From: Hallerella sp964501065 | GTDB lineage: Bacteria > Fibrobacterota > Fibrobacteria > Fibrobacterales > Fibrobacteraceae | Length of the DNA: 36,562 bases | Assembly: GCA_964501065.1 (NCBI GenBank) | Contig: CAZCRF010000022.1 | Coordinates: 1-36,562 of the forward strand | Reading direction: 5' to 3' | The notes under the pieces: generated by a model | Told to the model about the DNA's origin: nothing | The model's input: the letters and a program-made list of their open reading frames with translations, nothing else | The model's database searches: none | Program-made: the position numbers and the translations under genes | Part shown: one piece after another, positions 1 through 9,585 of the stretch | Layout: each line of letters starts with the position of its first letter | How positions within the stretch are numbered: the first letter of the stretch is position 1

Positions 1-310
1 ACGAGGTGCTCCACAAAGGAAGGGGGTTGCGGCCTTCCCATTCGGCTCTACGGCTTTGCCGTAGGAATGAGGGCTTGCCCGAATGTTCGCCGAATTGTGC
101 AAGTTGCCGTGGTTCTTTTTGCTTTAGCAAATCTAGAACCACGTGCAATCCTGCCGCAACTCCGAACCCTCCCCCTACCTTTCCCCGCGCCGGGCAGGCG
201 AAACAGGTCGCTTGGCGACCAACTGTCCGTTCGACGGACAAAAGCCTCCACGCCAACGACAAAACCGTCCGTTCGACGGACAAAAGCCTCCATGCCAACG
301 ACAAAACAAT
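1..310. repeat. Intergenic region with nested hairpins and a 42-bp tandem duplication
   Basis: I see no convincing gene here; short open frames exist on both strands but none has a credible start or recognisable protein. Three structures stand out. A perfect 7-bp hairpin (CTACGGC, loop TTT, GCCGTAG) lies at 48-64, flanked by CATTC and GAATG that extend it as an imperfect stem. A second hairpin has perfect 9-base arms, CGTGGTTCT at 108-116 and AGAACCACG at 135-143, with a smaller TTGC/GCAA stem inside its loop. A 42-base unit occurs twice in tandem at 225-266 and 267-308, differing at one or two bases, each copy starting with the inverted repeat GTCCGT-TCG-ACGGAC; a degenerate third copy appears to follow. 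The unit is 14 codons long, so it keeps all frames open. Confidence 0.75.
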
Positions 311-1186
311 TCATTCGGAGGACGGAGACTTCCCGCACGCCTCCATCACATGCTTCCGAAATTCCGGAGTCAGAGCTTCGCAAGCCGCATTGTCCGGTCG
401 GGAAACGTATATTTTGAGTTCCTTGGAAAAGACGCCCTTCACTTCAAAGCTCACTTTCCACGCACTGGAATCGGGGCAGCTCTCCCACCCTTCGAGATTC
501 CTTGCGCGAAGGCCGAACCGACCCGCCTTTTCAAATTGAAAAAATTCGGAATCCGAAGCTTCATAACCCAACTGTTCCCACGTTCCGAGAGTCTTGTGCG
601 ACGCATAATATTTCCGCTGCAATCCGCAGAAACGGGCGGTCTCCCGTTCAAGTTCGGCGACTTTTTCGGGAGTAAGTCGCGCGGGATTTGAAAATTTGCC
701 AACCAGAATTCCCACCGAGACGCTCAAAATCAAAACGGCACTCGACGCCAACAGGGCTTTTTTGTGACAGCGCACCCAATCCCCGACTTTTAACGAAGAC
801 CCTTCATCGCCGACCCTTTTCAAGACACGGATGCGGAGAAGCCAACCGGCGAAGAACCCCGGAAAAATCAAGAAGCAGAATCCGCCGAGGGAAAAGACGC
901 AGCCGAATGCGAACGCGAGCGGAATCGCCACATTGACCTTGGGCAAAATCCCATCCCGGACAGCCAGGACTTCGTCCATCAAGTGCCTGTCTTCCGCAAA
1001 ATTGTTCAAGGCGAACTTTCCCGTGAAATTCCCATACCGCGCCACGGCCCGTTCGACAAGCCCCGAAGCGAAGCCGTCGACGTAGGACAAGGCAAATCCT
1101 AGAATCAAGAGCGACACGCCAAAAATCAAGATTCCCACGCCCAAGACGCGAACCGTGCGATTTTCGGAAAATCCTTTTTCAATCAT
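311..1186 (-). CDS. Hypothetical inner-membrane protein with C-terminal soluble domain
   Basis: This 291-residue protein is not recognised as a named family. Hydrophobic segments lie at about residues 13-34, 86-117 (long, possibly two passes) and 143-163. The remaining 125 or so residues form a soluble domain with several cysteines and aromatic residues; a stretch around residues 185-210 resembles the C-terminal part of pseudopilin-like proteins, a weak impression only. The ATG overlaps the stop codon of the upstream acyltransferase gene as ATGA (1183-1186), which indicates translational coupling and membership of the same minus-strand operon. Its position suggests a membrane or envelope role, but the sequence does not show a function. 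Confidence 0.8.
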   Translation of the reverse strand: MIEKGFSENRTVRVLGVGILIFGVSLLILGFALSYVDGFASGLVERAVARYGNFTGKFALNNFAEDRHLMDEVLAVRDGILPKVNVAIPLAFAFGCVFSLGGFCFLIFPGFFAGWLLRIRVLKRVGDEGSSLKVGDWVRCHKKALLASSAVLILSVSVGILVGKFSNPARLTPEKVAELERETARFCGLQRKYYASHKTLGTWEQLGYEASDSEFFQFEKAGRFGLRARNLEGWESCPDSSAWKVSFEVKGVFSKELKIYVSRPDNAACEALTPEFRKHVMEACGKSPSSE

Positions 1187-4100
1187 CCTAAAGCCTCCGC
1201 CGATGCGGAAAGTTCCACCGCCATTTTCTTCGCAGTCGAAAAATCGGCCTTGCCCGAGCCGAGCTTCGGCACTTGGGAAACGCGGAATGCCGATCCGGGA
1301 ATCATCATCTGGGGAATGCCGGACTTGCGAATTTCGCGGAGGACTTCGTCCGAATCCTTTTCCCCCGAATAGAGAAGCACGATGCGCTCGCCCTTGACTT
1401 CATCCGGAATGGCGACGACGCTGTAATCGCATCCGTTCAAGATGCCCGTTTCGTTCAACTCGCCTTCCACCGCACCGAGGGAAATCATTTCCCCGCCGAG
1501 CTTCGCGAATCGGCTGTAACGGTCGACGATGACGACAAAGCCGTCCTTGTCCAAATAGCCCTTGTCCCCCGTTTTATACCAACGGTGGTCGCCGATTTCC
1601 AAGATGACGTTCTTCGTGCGCTCAGGATCTTTCAAGTAACCCTTCATCACCTGGCAGCCGCCGATGAGAATCATCCCCTCTTCGCCCTGCGGAATCTCCT
1701 CATCCGTCAACGGGTCGATGATTTTGACGCCGACACCCGGAATCGCCATGCCGACGGACTTCGTGTTCGAGCGAGGATCCATCGTCAAGAAGTCATCCAA
1801 AAGGACGTCTTCCGCGTTGTAGGTCGCCACGGGGGAAGTTTCCGTACACCCGTAGCCTTCGTAAATTTCCTTCTTGAATTTCCGGGCGAACAGGTCGCGA
1901 ATCTCCGGGCGGAGCTTTTCCGCACCGGAAAGTACAAACCGCAGATGTTTGAAGCACATCGGGTGCACCCAGCGGTTGATGCCCACGGCGCGGAGGAACG
2001 TCGGAGTCCCCACGAGAACCGTCACCCGGAATTCGGCGCAAACGCGCGCCATCGTCTTCACGTCCGTCGGTTCGGAACACGTGACAATCGGGATGCCTTC
2101 AAAAAGAGGCAACAGCACCGTGACCGTGAGACCGAACGAATGGAAAATGGGAAGCTCCGCGAGCACCACGTCGTCCGGGCGAAGGTTCAAGACGGCATTC
2201 GTCTGCTGCGTATTCGAAACCAGATTCCGATGGGAGAGCATCACGCCCTTCGGAACGCCCTCCGAGCCGGAGCTGAAGAGGATGACCGCCGTATCGTCCG
2301 GCTTCACGCGCTTCACGAACAAGAATTCCAAGACGCGCGTGGGCAAGACTGCTGCAGCTGCAAAGGAAATCGCTCTCTCGACCGGACATTCCTGTTCCAA
2401 ATCCTCGATGCAGAGGAGCTTGCAAACAGACCCCAACTTGAGGAAATCCTGTCCGCGATTCTGCATCTTGTTCAAAAGTTCCCAACTGGTGAAAACCGTC
2501 TTGACTCCGGAACGTTCAATGCACTTGAGGACGGTATCCACTCCCGCGGTGTAATTCAAATTGACGCTGACCTTCCCCGACGCCAAAATGCCGAGCAAGA
2601 TGGGAATGCTCTCGGGGGACGGCGGGAACATGAAGCCCACGGACTCTTCCTTCCGAACGATTTTCAAAATGTTCCGGGAGAAGAAGAAGACGCGCCCGAT
2701 GAGGCCGAATCCGGAAAGATGATTCCCACGCGGACTGTAAATCGAAATATGATGCCGGACGCGCCTTTTCGCCGCCCGAAGCCAAAACGGAACGACCGTC
2801 GGATAGTGGGAAAGGGACTCTGACCACGCGACCATGGAAAGCTCCCTAAGAATGTTGCGGAGCTTCGCCGTATCCGTCTCGGCGGGGAACTCCTTGCCGA
2901 AGGCTATCGAAACAATCCGCGTCATCTTCTCCCCGAAGTTCACGCTGCCGTGTGCGTAACTGTGTTTGCCGCCCCAAACGCCTTGGATGTAAAACGGGAT
3001 CAGCTTCGCATTGGTGTCCCGGATGGCCGGCGAATAGTCTATCGAAAAGCGCCCGATGCTGCAGGATTTCGAAAGCTCCCCTTCCGGGAAGACGACGACC
3101 GCTTCACCGTGCAAGAGCGCCTTGCGGATGGCCGCCATCGATGGTTCCGGGTTGCGGCGGTTGATGCGGATCGCGCCGAGGAGCTTGAGAATCCAGCGGG
3201 AAAATCCATGTTCCGACTTGTCTTCGTTCATCGCCATGCGGAGAGGCCGCGGAGAGGCCATTTGCAAGAGGATCCAATCAATGCGGCTGGTGTGATTCCC
3301 GAGCAAGAGGACGGGCCCTTCCATGGGGATGTTCTCGTTCCCGGTGACGTGCAAATTGTACCGGAACACGTAATAGGCGCGGAACATCGTACGCAGAAGC
3401 GACTGCGGAAATCGGATGAACGCCCAGATGAACGCCACGAACAAGAAGAGGGAGAAGACGAACAGGAACGTTTCGCGGTCAAGGGACGTGTATTCGAGGA
3501 GCAAGACTTCGAATCCGACGACGAACAGCAAAAAGAACATCGTCACCATGTTGGAAACGGAGACGATCCGCCCAGAAGAAGCCGGCCGGGAATAAAGGAG
3601 GAGGAGGGAATTCAGCACGGTCCCCAAAGAGCCGAAGAACAGCCCGAAAATTGCGTAGAGCATCCGCAAAACGACCGGATTCTCCGCAAACGGAATGAAG
3701 AACGCGCAGACTCCGCAGCCCAAGGCGGCGACGGGAATCAGCCCGACTTCGATGAACCGATGCGAGGAGCGCGACGCCAAATACCCGCCGACAATCATCC
3801 CGAGCGCAGAAAAGACGAGCCCGTTTCGAATGACTTCCAAAAAGCCCTCCCCCGAAAGACTTTGCGAAAGCAACACGAACACTTGCGCAAGCCCCCAAAA
3901 GGCGGCGAGCCCGATGATCACGGATCTCGAAAGCCCGATATACCAGGTCGCGTGGAAGATGCGGCCCGGGGAGCGGATTTGCAGGGATTCCCGCTCCCGC
4001 CCCGTCCTCGGGATGAAAAATGCCGCCACGGAAAAAAGCACGGCCACGCCCACGAAAATCCAGAGCAGGTAATCCACGCCGAGGAGAGTCGCCGTTTCAT

Positions 4101-4575
4101 GATAAAGGCTCAAGACGACGACAGACGCGACAAGCGCACCGGCAATCATCACGCTGAAGACGTGAGCGACTCCCGTCGAAAGCCTGTCGTCCCCGAACAT
4201 TTCCTTGACAATCCCGTATTTGGCGGGGCTTCCCAAGGCAAACGACGCAGAAACAAGCAAAACGAACCAGACGGCGATTTGCGGAAAGCCGACCGTCCAG
4301 AGAACGCCGATGACGATGGCGCCGGCCACCGCCCCCAAGGAAGTCCACGCGACGACCCGGCCTTTCCCGAATCTGTCCGCCAAAAAGCCGGAAATCGGGA
4401 ATAACGCCAAATACGGCAAATAGAACAAGGCCTGAATCCCCGCGCTGTAAAACGGAAACACCGCTTCGTCCACCGAATATTTGAGCCATTGTTCAAAAAA
4501 AAGAAAAAGCCCCATCTGGATGAAAGACGAGGCTAAAACGGAAAACAGATATGGAAGCAAGTTCTTGAACTTCAT
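1183..4575 (-). CDS. aas: Fused LplT-PlsC-Aas lysophospholipid transporter / acyltransferase / acyl-ACP synthetase (copy 1)
   Basis: About 1130 residues with three domains. Residues 1-395 form an MFS-type transporter of the LplT (lysophospholipid flippase) kind, with about twelve hydrophobic segments and the loop ADRFGKGR between helices. Residues 410-600 are a PlsC-type acyltransferase with the catalytic NHxxxxD motif (H428, D433) and FPEG (496-499). Residues 640-1130 are an AMP-forming acyl-ACP synthetase with the P-loop FSSGSEGVPKG (767-777), EGYGCTE (906-912) and a later TGD motif. Known members re-acylate lyso-phosphatidylethanolamine in the inner membrane; here flipping, activation and transfer would be on one chain. 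An in-frame TTG at 4620 lies inside the upstream gene, so ATG 4575 is preferred although its ribosome site is weak. It is a paralogue of the next gene upstream. Confidence 0.9.
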   Translation of the reverse strand: MKFKNLLPYLFSVLASSFIQMGLFLFFEQWLKYSVDEAVFPFYSAGIQALFYLPYLALFPISGFLADRFGKGRVVAWTSLGAVAGAIVIGVLWTVGFPQIAVWFVLLVSASFALGSPAKYGIVKEMFGDDRLSTGVAHVFSVMIAGALVASVVVLSLYHETATLLGVDYLLWIFVGVAVLFSVAAFFIPRTGRERESLQIRSPGRIFHATWYIGLSRSVIIGLAAFWGLAQVFVLLSQSLSGEGFLEVIRNGLVFSALGMIVGGYLASRSSHRFIEVGLIPVAALGCGVCAFFIPFAENPVVLRMLYAIFGLFFGSLGTVLNSLLLLYSRPASSGRIVSVSNMVTMFFLLFVVGFEVLLLEYTSLDRETFLFVFSLFLFVAFIWAFIRFPQSLLRTMFRAYYVFRYNLHVTGNENIPMEGPVLLLGNHTSRIDWILLQMASPRPLRMAMNEDKSEHGFSRWILKLLGAIRINRRNPEPSMAAIRKALLHGEAVVVFPEGELSKSCSIGRFSIDYSPAIRDTNAKLIPFYIQGVWGGKHSYAHGSVNFGEKMTRIVSIAFGKEFPAETDTAKLRNILRELSMVAWSESLSHYPTVVPFWLRAAKRRVRHHISIYSPRGNHLSGFGLIGRVFFFSRNILKIVRKEESVGFMFPPSPESIPILLGILASGKVSVNLNYTAGVDTVLKCIERSGVKTVFTSWELLNKMQNRGQDFLKLGSVCKLLCIEDLEQECPVERAISFAAAAVLPTRVLEFLFVKRVKPDDTAVILFSSGSEGVPKGVMLSHRNLVSNTQQTNAVLNLRPDDVVLAELPIFHSFGLTVTVLLPLFEGIPIVTCSEPTDVKTMARVCAEFRVTVLVGTPTFLRAVGINRWVHPMCFKHLRFVLSGAEKLRPEIRDLFARKFKKEIYEGYGCTETSPVATYNAEDVLLDDFLTMDPRSNTKSVGMAIPGVGVKIIDPLTDEEIPQGEEGMILIGGCQVMKGYLKDPERTKNVILEIGDHRWYKTGDKGYLDKDGFVVIVDRYSRFAKLGGEMISLGAVEGELNETGILNGCDYSVVAIPDEVKGERIVLLYSGEKDSDEVLREIRKSGIPQMMIPGSAFRVSQVPKLGSGKADFSTAKKMAVELSASAEALG

Positions 4576-4606
4576 AAAATCCCAAGGGTTTCTTTTCTTT
4601 TGACAC

Positions 4607-7600
4607 TCATTTTTGGGCAAGCTCCAAGGCGATTTTCTTCGACTCCTTGAAATCCGCCTTCCCCGTTCCCAATTTTGGAATCGCGGGAATTTTGAAAGCC
4701 ATCCCGGGGACCATCAACGGCGGAATCCCGGACTTGCGCAAATCCCGCAGAATGTCGGAAGGCTCCCGTTCAATTCCCGAATACAGCAGCACGACGCATT
4801 CTCCCTTCGCACTGTCGGGAATGGACGTGACCATGTAGTCGCCGCCTTCGAGAATCTTCGTGTCGTTGATCCGGAGTTCCACCGCGCCGAGGGAAATCAT
4901 TTCGCCTCCGAGCTTCGCGAATCGGCTGTAACGGTCCACAATCGTGAGGAAGCCGTCCTCGTCGATGTGCCCCTTGTCGCCCGTCCGGTACCAACGCCGC
5001 CCGTCGAGTTCCACAATCGCGTCCTTCGTATGCGAAGAATCCTTCAAGTAGCCCTTCATCACCTGGCAGCCGCCGATGAGAATCATGCCGTCCTCGCCGA
5101 CGGGAAGCTCTTCGTTCGTCTCCGGATCGACAATCTTGTAAAGAGTTCCGGGAAGCGGCATTCCCACAGTCCCCGGCTTGTTGTTCACCTGCATCGTCAG
5201 GTAATCGTTCAAGAGGATGTTGTCGAAATTCACCGACGCGACGGGGGCCGTTTCCGTGCAACCGTAGCCTTCGAAGATTTCCTTGCCGAACTTGAGCCGG
5301 AACGCCGTGCTGATTTCCGGGCGGAGCTTTTCCGCACCGGCGATGATGAGGCGCAAATACTTGAAGCACATCGGATGCACCCAGCGGTTCACCGTGAACG
5401 CGCGGAGGAACGTCGGCGTCCCCACGAAGGCCGTCACCCGGAATTCGGCGCAAACACGCGCCATCGTCTTCACGTCCGTCGGGTCGGCGACCACCACGAT
5501 GGGGGTCCCCTCCACAAGACAGAGAAGCACGTTCACCGTCAAGCCGAAAGAATGGAACAGGGGAAGTTCCGCAAGCATCACGTCGTTCTTCGTCGCATTG
5601 AAGATGCAAGAGAGCTGGGAGCAGTTCCCGATCATGTTGTAATGGGTCAGCTCCACTCCCTTCGGGACGCCTTCCGTCCCCGAACTGAACAGGATGACGG
5701 CCGTATCGGTGAGCTTCACCTTCTTGAAGTAGAAGAACTTGATGAGGGAAATCGGCAAGACGATTCCCGCAAGCATATGGAAGACCATCTTCCCCTTCGG
5801 GATTCCCTTGAGCACGTCTTCCGCATAAATCAAGCGGCACTTCTCCCCGAGGACGGAATAGTCCGTCCCCTTCTGCTTCAGCCGCTGCAAAAAAAGGCGG
5901 CTGGTGATGATCGTCTTGATTTCCGCGCGTTCCATGCACTTCATCACGATATCCGGAGCGGAGGTGTAGTTCAAGTTCACGTTGACCTTGCCGCAGACCC
6001 AGCCAGCCAAGTTCGCAATCACGCCGCCGCCGGACGGGGGCAGCATGATGCCGATGTTTTTTTCGCCGCGGAAGGATTTCCGGAACACGCGGCTAAAGGC
6101 CAGAGTCGCGCAGAGCAATTTGTATCCGGAAAAATGCGCGCCGTCCGGGCTGTAAATCGAAGGTCCCGAACCGACGACCTTCTTGCAGGCGATGAGCCAG
6201 GACTCCGCTATCGGCTTGTAATGCTTCAGCGAATTGCTCCAGGCGTCGATCGAAATCTCCCGGACGATGTTCCGGATTTTATTCGGGTCCGTATCCTTCG
6301 GGAGAGGCGCGCCGAAAGAGACCGTGATGATGCGGGAAAGCTTCGCCCCGAGGGACTGCGCATCCGCCGACGCGGAATAGGCGAAACGACTCCCCCACAA
6401 CCCTTGGATGTAGAAGGGGACGATGACCGCATCCGTATCCCGAATCGCCTCGGAATAATCCAGCCGGAAGGGGCCGACAAACGGCGTCTTCGCCACTTCG
6501 CCCTCCGGGAACAGCACGACGGCTTCCCCGCGGAGCAAGGCGTCCCGAATCTGCACCATCGCTTCCTTTTCGTTCTTCCGGTGGATGCGGATGACGCCCA
6601 TCCGTTTCAAGACCCAGCGCAAGGTCCACTTTTCATAATGATCCTTGTTCGAGGCGATGCGGAGCGGCCGCGGAGTGGCCATCTGCAAGACCGCCCAATC
6701 GATAAAGCTGAAGTGGTTCCCGAGCAAGAGGACGGGGCCCGAATCCGGGATGTTCTGGAGTCCGAGCACCTTCAGGCGGTAAGCGCTGAAGAACGTGCGG
6801 AGGAGCGAGCGCAGCATGGCCTGCGGCAGATGCTTCAGCGAATAGGTGAAACCCGCAAAGGAGATGATGGCAAGCAAGAAGAAGATGACGGGGAACACCA
6901 GATGCCGCTCATCGGGGAAGAGCTTTTGCGTATAATGGATGACGAGAGTTTCCAGCCCGAGGAAAATTCCCAAGATGACGATTTGAATCAAATTCGAAAC
7001 GGCGAGAATCCGCCCGGAATTCGTCGGGACCGTATTGTATTGCAAAAGGGCGTTCAACGTCACGAGGAACATCGCGCCGAAAAATCCCACCAGGAAGAAG
7101 ACGATTCCGACCCAGACCGGCGACGACAGGAACGGAATCAAGAGAAGGCAAATGGAAGAACCCAGCGCGCCCATCGGGACAAGCCCCGTTTCAATAAAGT
7201 CCTTCGACGCCCTGGCGACGACAAGGGAACCGGCCATCAACCCCAAGACGGCGAAAAAGATGCCGTTCTTGAACAGCGCAATCGTATCGCTCCACGTCGC
7301 ATCTTGCTGAAACACGAAGACGAAAATCTGCACTCCCGCCCAAAAAATCGAAATGCCGACGATGCACGCCCGGACAGTCGGGAGCTTCCACGTGTGCACC
7401 AAATTCCGCACCACGGAAGAGCGCCTGGCAGACGCGTATTCACGCCCCACCTTCGGCACAAAGAACGCGAACACCGTGGCGAGCAGGCTCACGCCCATGA
7501 TGACCCACGGCCAAGCGACCGTCTTGCGCAAGAACTCCTTCACCGTCGGAGCGGAGTCAAAAGTCGACTCCACGGCATCCAGCCCGGGGACCATCAACGC

Positions 7601-8053
7601 GGCCAGCACCAAGGCCAAGACGGTGAACACTTGGAGGAATCCGTTCGCATAGCCCAAGAACTTCGTCCCGAACATCTCCTTGAGCACGCCGTACTTCGCC
7701 GGACTGTGCACGGCAAAGGCCGCCACCGTGAGCAAGGTGAAGAAAATCGCCAGATTGTAGAACTTCAGAGTGTAAAAGACTCCCGTCGCAATGAAGGAAG
7801 CCGTCATCACGACGGAACTCCACGCAATCACGCGGCTTTTGGAGAAACGGTTCGAAAAGAAGCTCGCCGGGACGACCATGAAGACGAACGGCAACAAATA
7901 AAACGACTGGAAAAGGGCGCTCCAAAAGAGAAGCTCCGATCCCGAATAATGCGTGGAGATGACCTTTTGGGTAAAGACGAAATGCCCCATCACGGCAAAG
8001 TTCGTAAAGAACACGGAAAGGAAAAGAGGCCAGACACCTTTGATTTTCCACAT
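4607..8053 (-). CDS. aas: Fused LplT-PlsC-Aas lysophospholipid transporter / acyltransferase / acyl-ACP synthetase (copy 2)
   Basis: About 1148 residues with the same three-domain plan as its downstream neighbour: an N-terminal MFS/LplT-like transporter (1-400), a PlsC acyltransferase with NHFSFID (H447, D452) and FPEG (515-518), and an AMP-forming acyl-ACP synthetase with FSSGTEGVPKG (789-799) and EGYGCTE (928-934). All three active-site signatures are intact. The two paralogues are closest in the synthetase domain, where long runs match, and least alike in the transporter domain. ATG 8053 is chosen because AAGGCGG lies nine bases before it; a TTG three codons earlier is less likely. It follows the outer-membrane gene by 17 bases, so the genes probably share a transcript. 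Confidence 0.9.
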   Translation of the reverse strand: MWKIKGVWPLFLSVFFTNFAVMGHFVFTQKVISTHYSGSELLFWSALFQSFYLLPFVFMVVPASFFSNRFSKSRVIAWSSVVMTASFIATGVFYTLKFYNLAIFFTLLTVAAFAVHSPAKYGVLKEMFGTKFLGYANGFLQVFTVLALVLAALMVPGLDAVESTFDSAPTVKEFLRKTVAWPWVIMGVSLLATVFAFFVPKVGREYASARRSSVVRNLVHTWKLPTVRACIVGISIFWAGVQIFVFVFQQDATWSDTIALFKNGIFFAVLGLMAGSLVVARASKDFIETGLVPMGALGSSICLLLIPFLSSPVWVGIVFFLVGFFGAMFLVTLNALLQYNTVPTNSGRILAVSNLIQIVILGIFLGLETLVIHYTQKLFPDERHLVFPVIFFLLAIISFAGFTYSLKHLPQAMLRSLLRTFFSAYRLKVLGLQNIPDSGPVLLLGNHFSFIDWAVLQMATPRPLRIASNKDHYEKWTLRWVLKRMGVIRIHRKNEKEAMVQIRDALLRGEAVVLFPEGEVAKTPFVGPFRLDYSEAIRDTDAVIVPFYIQGLWGSRFAYSASADAQSLGAKLSRIITVSFGAPLPKDTDPNKIRNIVREISIDAWSNSLKHYKPIAESWLIACKKVVGSGPSIYSPDGAHFSGYKLLCATLAFSRVFRKSFRGEKNIGIMLPPSGGGVIANLAGWVCGKVNVNLNYTSAPDIVMKCMERAEIKTIITSRLFLQRLKQKGTDYSVLGEKCRLIYAEDVLKGIPKGKMVFHMLAGIVLPISLIKFFYFKKVKLTDTAVILFSSGTEGVPKGVELTHYNMIGNCSQLSCIFNATKNDVMLAELPLFHSFGLTVNVLLCLVEGTPIVVVADPTDVKTMARVCAEFRVTAFVGTPTFLRAFTVNRWVHPMCFKYLRLIIAGAEKLRPEISTAFRLKFGKEIFEGYGCTETAPVASVNFDNILLNDYLTMQVNNKPGTVGMPLPGTLYKIVDPETNEELPVGEDGMILIGGCQVMKGYLKDSSHTKDAIVELDGRRWYRTGDKGHIDEDGFLTIVDRYSRFAKLGGEMISLGAVELRINDTKILEGGDYMVTSIPDSAKGECVVLLYSGIEREPSDILRDLRKSGIPPLMVPGMAFKIPAIPKLGTGKADFKESKKIALELAQK

Positions 8054-8070
8054 TTGAATCAACCGCCTTT

Positions 8071-8898
8071 TTAAAATCCGAAGCGCACGGATGCGCCCAA
8101 AGTGAAGCCGTCGACGAGAACCGCCGATTCATTCGTGTATTCCCACAGGGGAATCGAGAAATAAGGTTCCACGTCGAAAGTCCCCAAACGGATGGTCACC
8201 TTCGGTTCGATGGAAATGGACATCGTATAGCCGAAATCCCCGTCGGAGGAATACCCCACGGCCCGGACGTTCCCCGGCGCATTCGAAATCCAGGCGTCGT
8301 CGCTCCCGAAGAGGAACTCGAACGGGAACCCCAGACCGACCCGGATCATGCCGAAGTCGAACTCCGGGCGGACGAGAAAGTAAAGCTCGTCGCCGGAATA
8401 ATCGTTGAAGTCCCAAAAGTACCAAGAATGGAGACGCACCCCGAAGGATTCCGGGTTCCCGTAAAGGCTAGAGCCTCCGAAAATCAACGCGGGCGAAGGC
8501 TTGTCGCCGTTACCGAGGAGCTTCTTGCTCCCCGCGGGGAAGACGAAGCTCACGAATCCCGCCGACGACGGGCTGCCGTATTTGAACCCGAGGATGGGTC
8601 CCCAGACGCCCGTCGCATCCTTCATCCCGTCATCCCGGACCGGGTAGGTGAAGCTGAATTCCAGTCCGCGGACCGGCCGGATGCGAATCGTCGGCAAAAG
8701 GTTCAACTGGGATTCTTCGTCGTCCAAAGAAGCGTTGTCCCCGTCGTAATAGGCAGTCCGATAAAAAGCCCCATAAGCGTCCAACTCCACGGCAAAAGTC
8801 GAACGGATGACGCCGTATTCGTTGAAACCGGCCCAAGCCGAAGCGGCGACCGAGACGACCAGAGCAAATACAAATGCAATAGAACCGGATTTTTTCAT
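8071..8898 (-). CDS. Outer-membrane beta-barrel protein, hypothetical
   Basis: The product is about 275 residues. A clear signal peptide is present: MKK, a hydrophobic core, and an A-W-A cleavage site near residue 23. The mature part alternates polar and hydrophobic or aromatic residues and ends in GASVRFGF, a terminal phenylalanine typical of barrel proteins inserted by BamA. No specific transporter family is recognised; the length would suit a barrel of about 10-12 strands. Two adjacent ATGs occur (8901, 8898). AAAGGG is 6 bases before 8898 and only 3 before 8901, so 8898 is chosen. It is the first gene of the minus-strand operon with the two Aas-like genes, which suggests an envelope-lipid connection (inference). 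Confidence 0.8.
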   Translation of the reverse strand: MKKSGSIAFVFALVVSVAASAWAGFNEYGVIRSTFAVELDAYGAFYRTAYYDGDNASLDDEESQLNLLPTIRIRPVRGLEFSFTYPVRDDGMKDATGVWGPILGFKYGSPSSAGFVSFVFPAGSKKLLGNGDKPSPALIFGGSSLYGNPESFGVRLHSWYFWDFNDYSGDELYFLVRPEFDFGMIRVGLGFPFEFLFGSDDAWISNAPGNVRAVGYSSDGDFGYTMSISIEPKVTIRLGTFDVEPYFSIPLWEYTNESAVLVDGFTLGASVRFGF

Positions 8899-9089
8899 CA
8901 TAAGCCCTTTGAATTTTCGCAAAAGATAGCTTTTTTAGGGAAAGTCGCGCCCAATCCGGAGCCCAAAGCTTCGCCGGGAGAGCTTGGGGATCAGGGATTT
9001 CCTTCGGACGAAAGAAAAACGCCCGTTCTCCATCGACAATCTTATTTTTTTCACATTGTTAAAGTCAAAACTCAAGATAGGAGCGGTAC

Positions 9090-9573
9090 ATGGCATCGGA
9101 AAACACGGACAAGAAGATTTGGGTGGTCGCGAAAGACGGTTCGGGCGACTCCAAAACCATCCGCAAAGCGCTTGCGGCAAAAGGCGTCGAAAGCATCCTG
9201 GTCAAGGCCGGCGAATACGAGGAAAATTTGAACATTGACCACCCGGTGACCATCACCGGGGAGGACGGGGTGGTGATTGATGGCAACATCACGGCGAAAT
9301 CGAGCATCCATTGGGACTTTGAACTTTAATTTGATTGAACCGGATCTATCCCAAAAAATTTCTGCAATAGACATGGATTCGGAGTACTGTGAAATCACAC
9401 ATTGCAAGCTAAACAATGGAGGCGGAATCGTCGTTCACAAATCAGTGCAAGCCGGGAAAATCGCAGACTGCGAATTTGGTGATTTGTCGCAAGAAGGAGC
9501 CTTTTGCAATTCAGAAATAGACGATATTTACCTAATTACAGACAACCTAGAAGATCCGTTCTTCCAGCCCTAA
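9090..9573 (+). pseudogene. Broken right-handed beta-helix (pectinesterase-like) gene
   Basis: The reading begins at ATG 9090 after TAGGAG and gives 79 residues ending in TAA at 9327-9329. This part resembles the N-terminus of pectinesterase-like beta-helix proteins (VAKDGSGD, then ILVKAGEYEENL and VTITGEDGVVIDGN). The reading continues in another frame to 9573 with further beta-helix-like turns (for example CEITHCKLNNGGGIVV), so a frameshift lies near 9300-9330. The second half is visibly richer in A and T than the first. Even if joined, the product would be only about 160 residues, too short for a working enzyme of this fold. It may be a decayed remnant, or two independent fragments. Confidence 0.6.
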
Positions 9574-9585
9574 AGGATTTTCGCC

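Noticed and set aside
225..308. Tandem repeats as a CRISPR array
   Set aside because: Only two contiguous copies without spacers, and no cas genes nearby.
1273..4404. Long antisense open frames opposite the first Aas-like gene
   Set aside because: Same mirror effect; the sense strand has complete acyltransferase and synthetase motifs.
4613..8074. Long open frame antisense to the second Aas-like gene, over 1100 codons
   Set aside because: It mirrors the codon structure of the real gene, is dominated by Arg, Asp, Glu and His runs, and lacks any recognisable domain or ribosome site.
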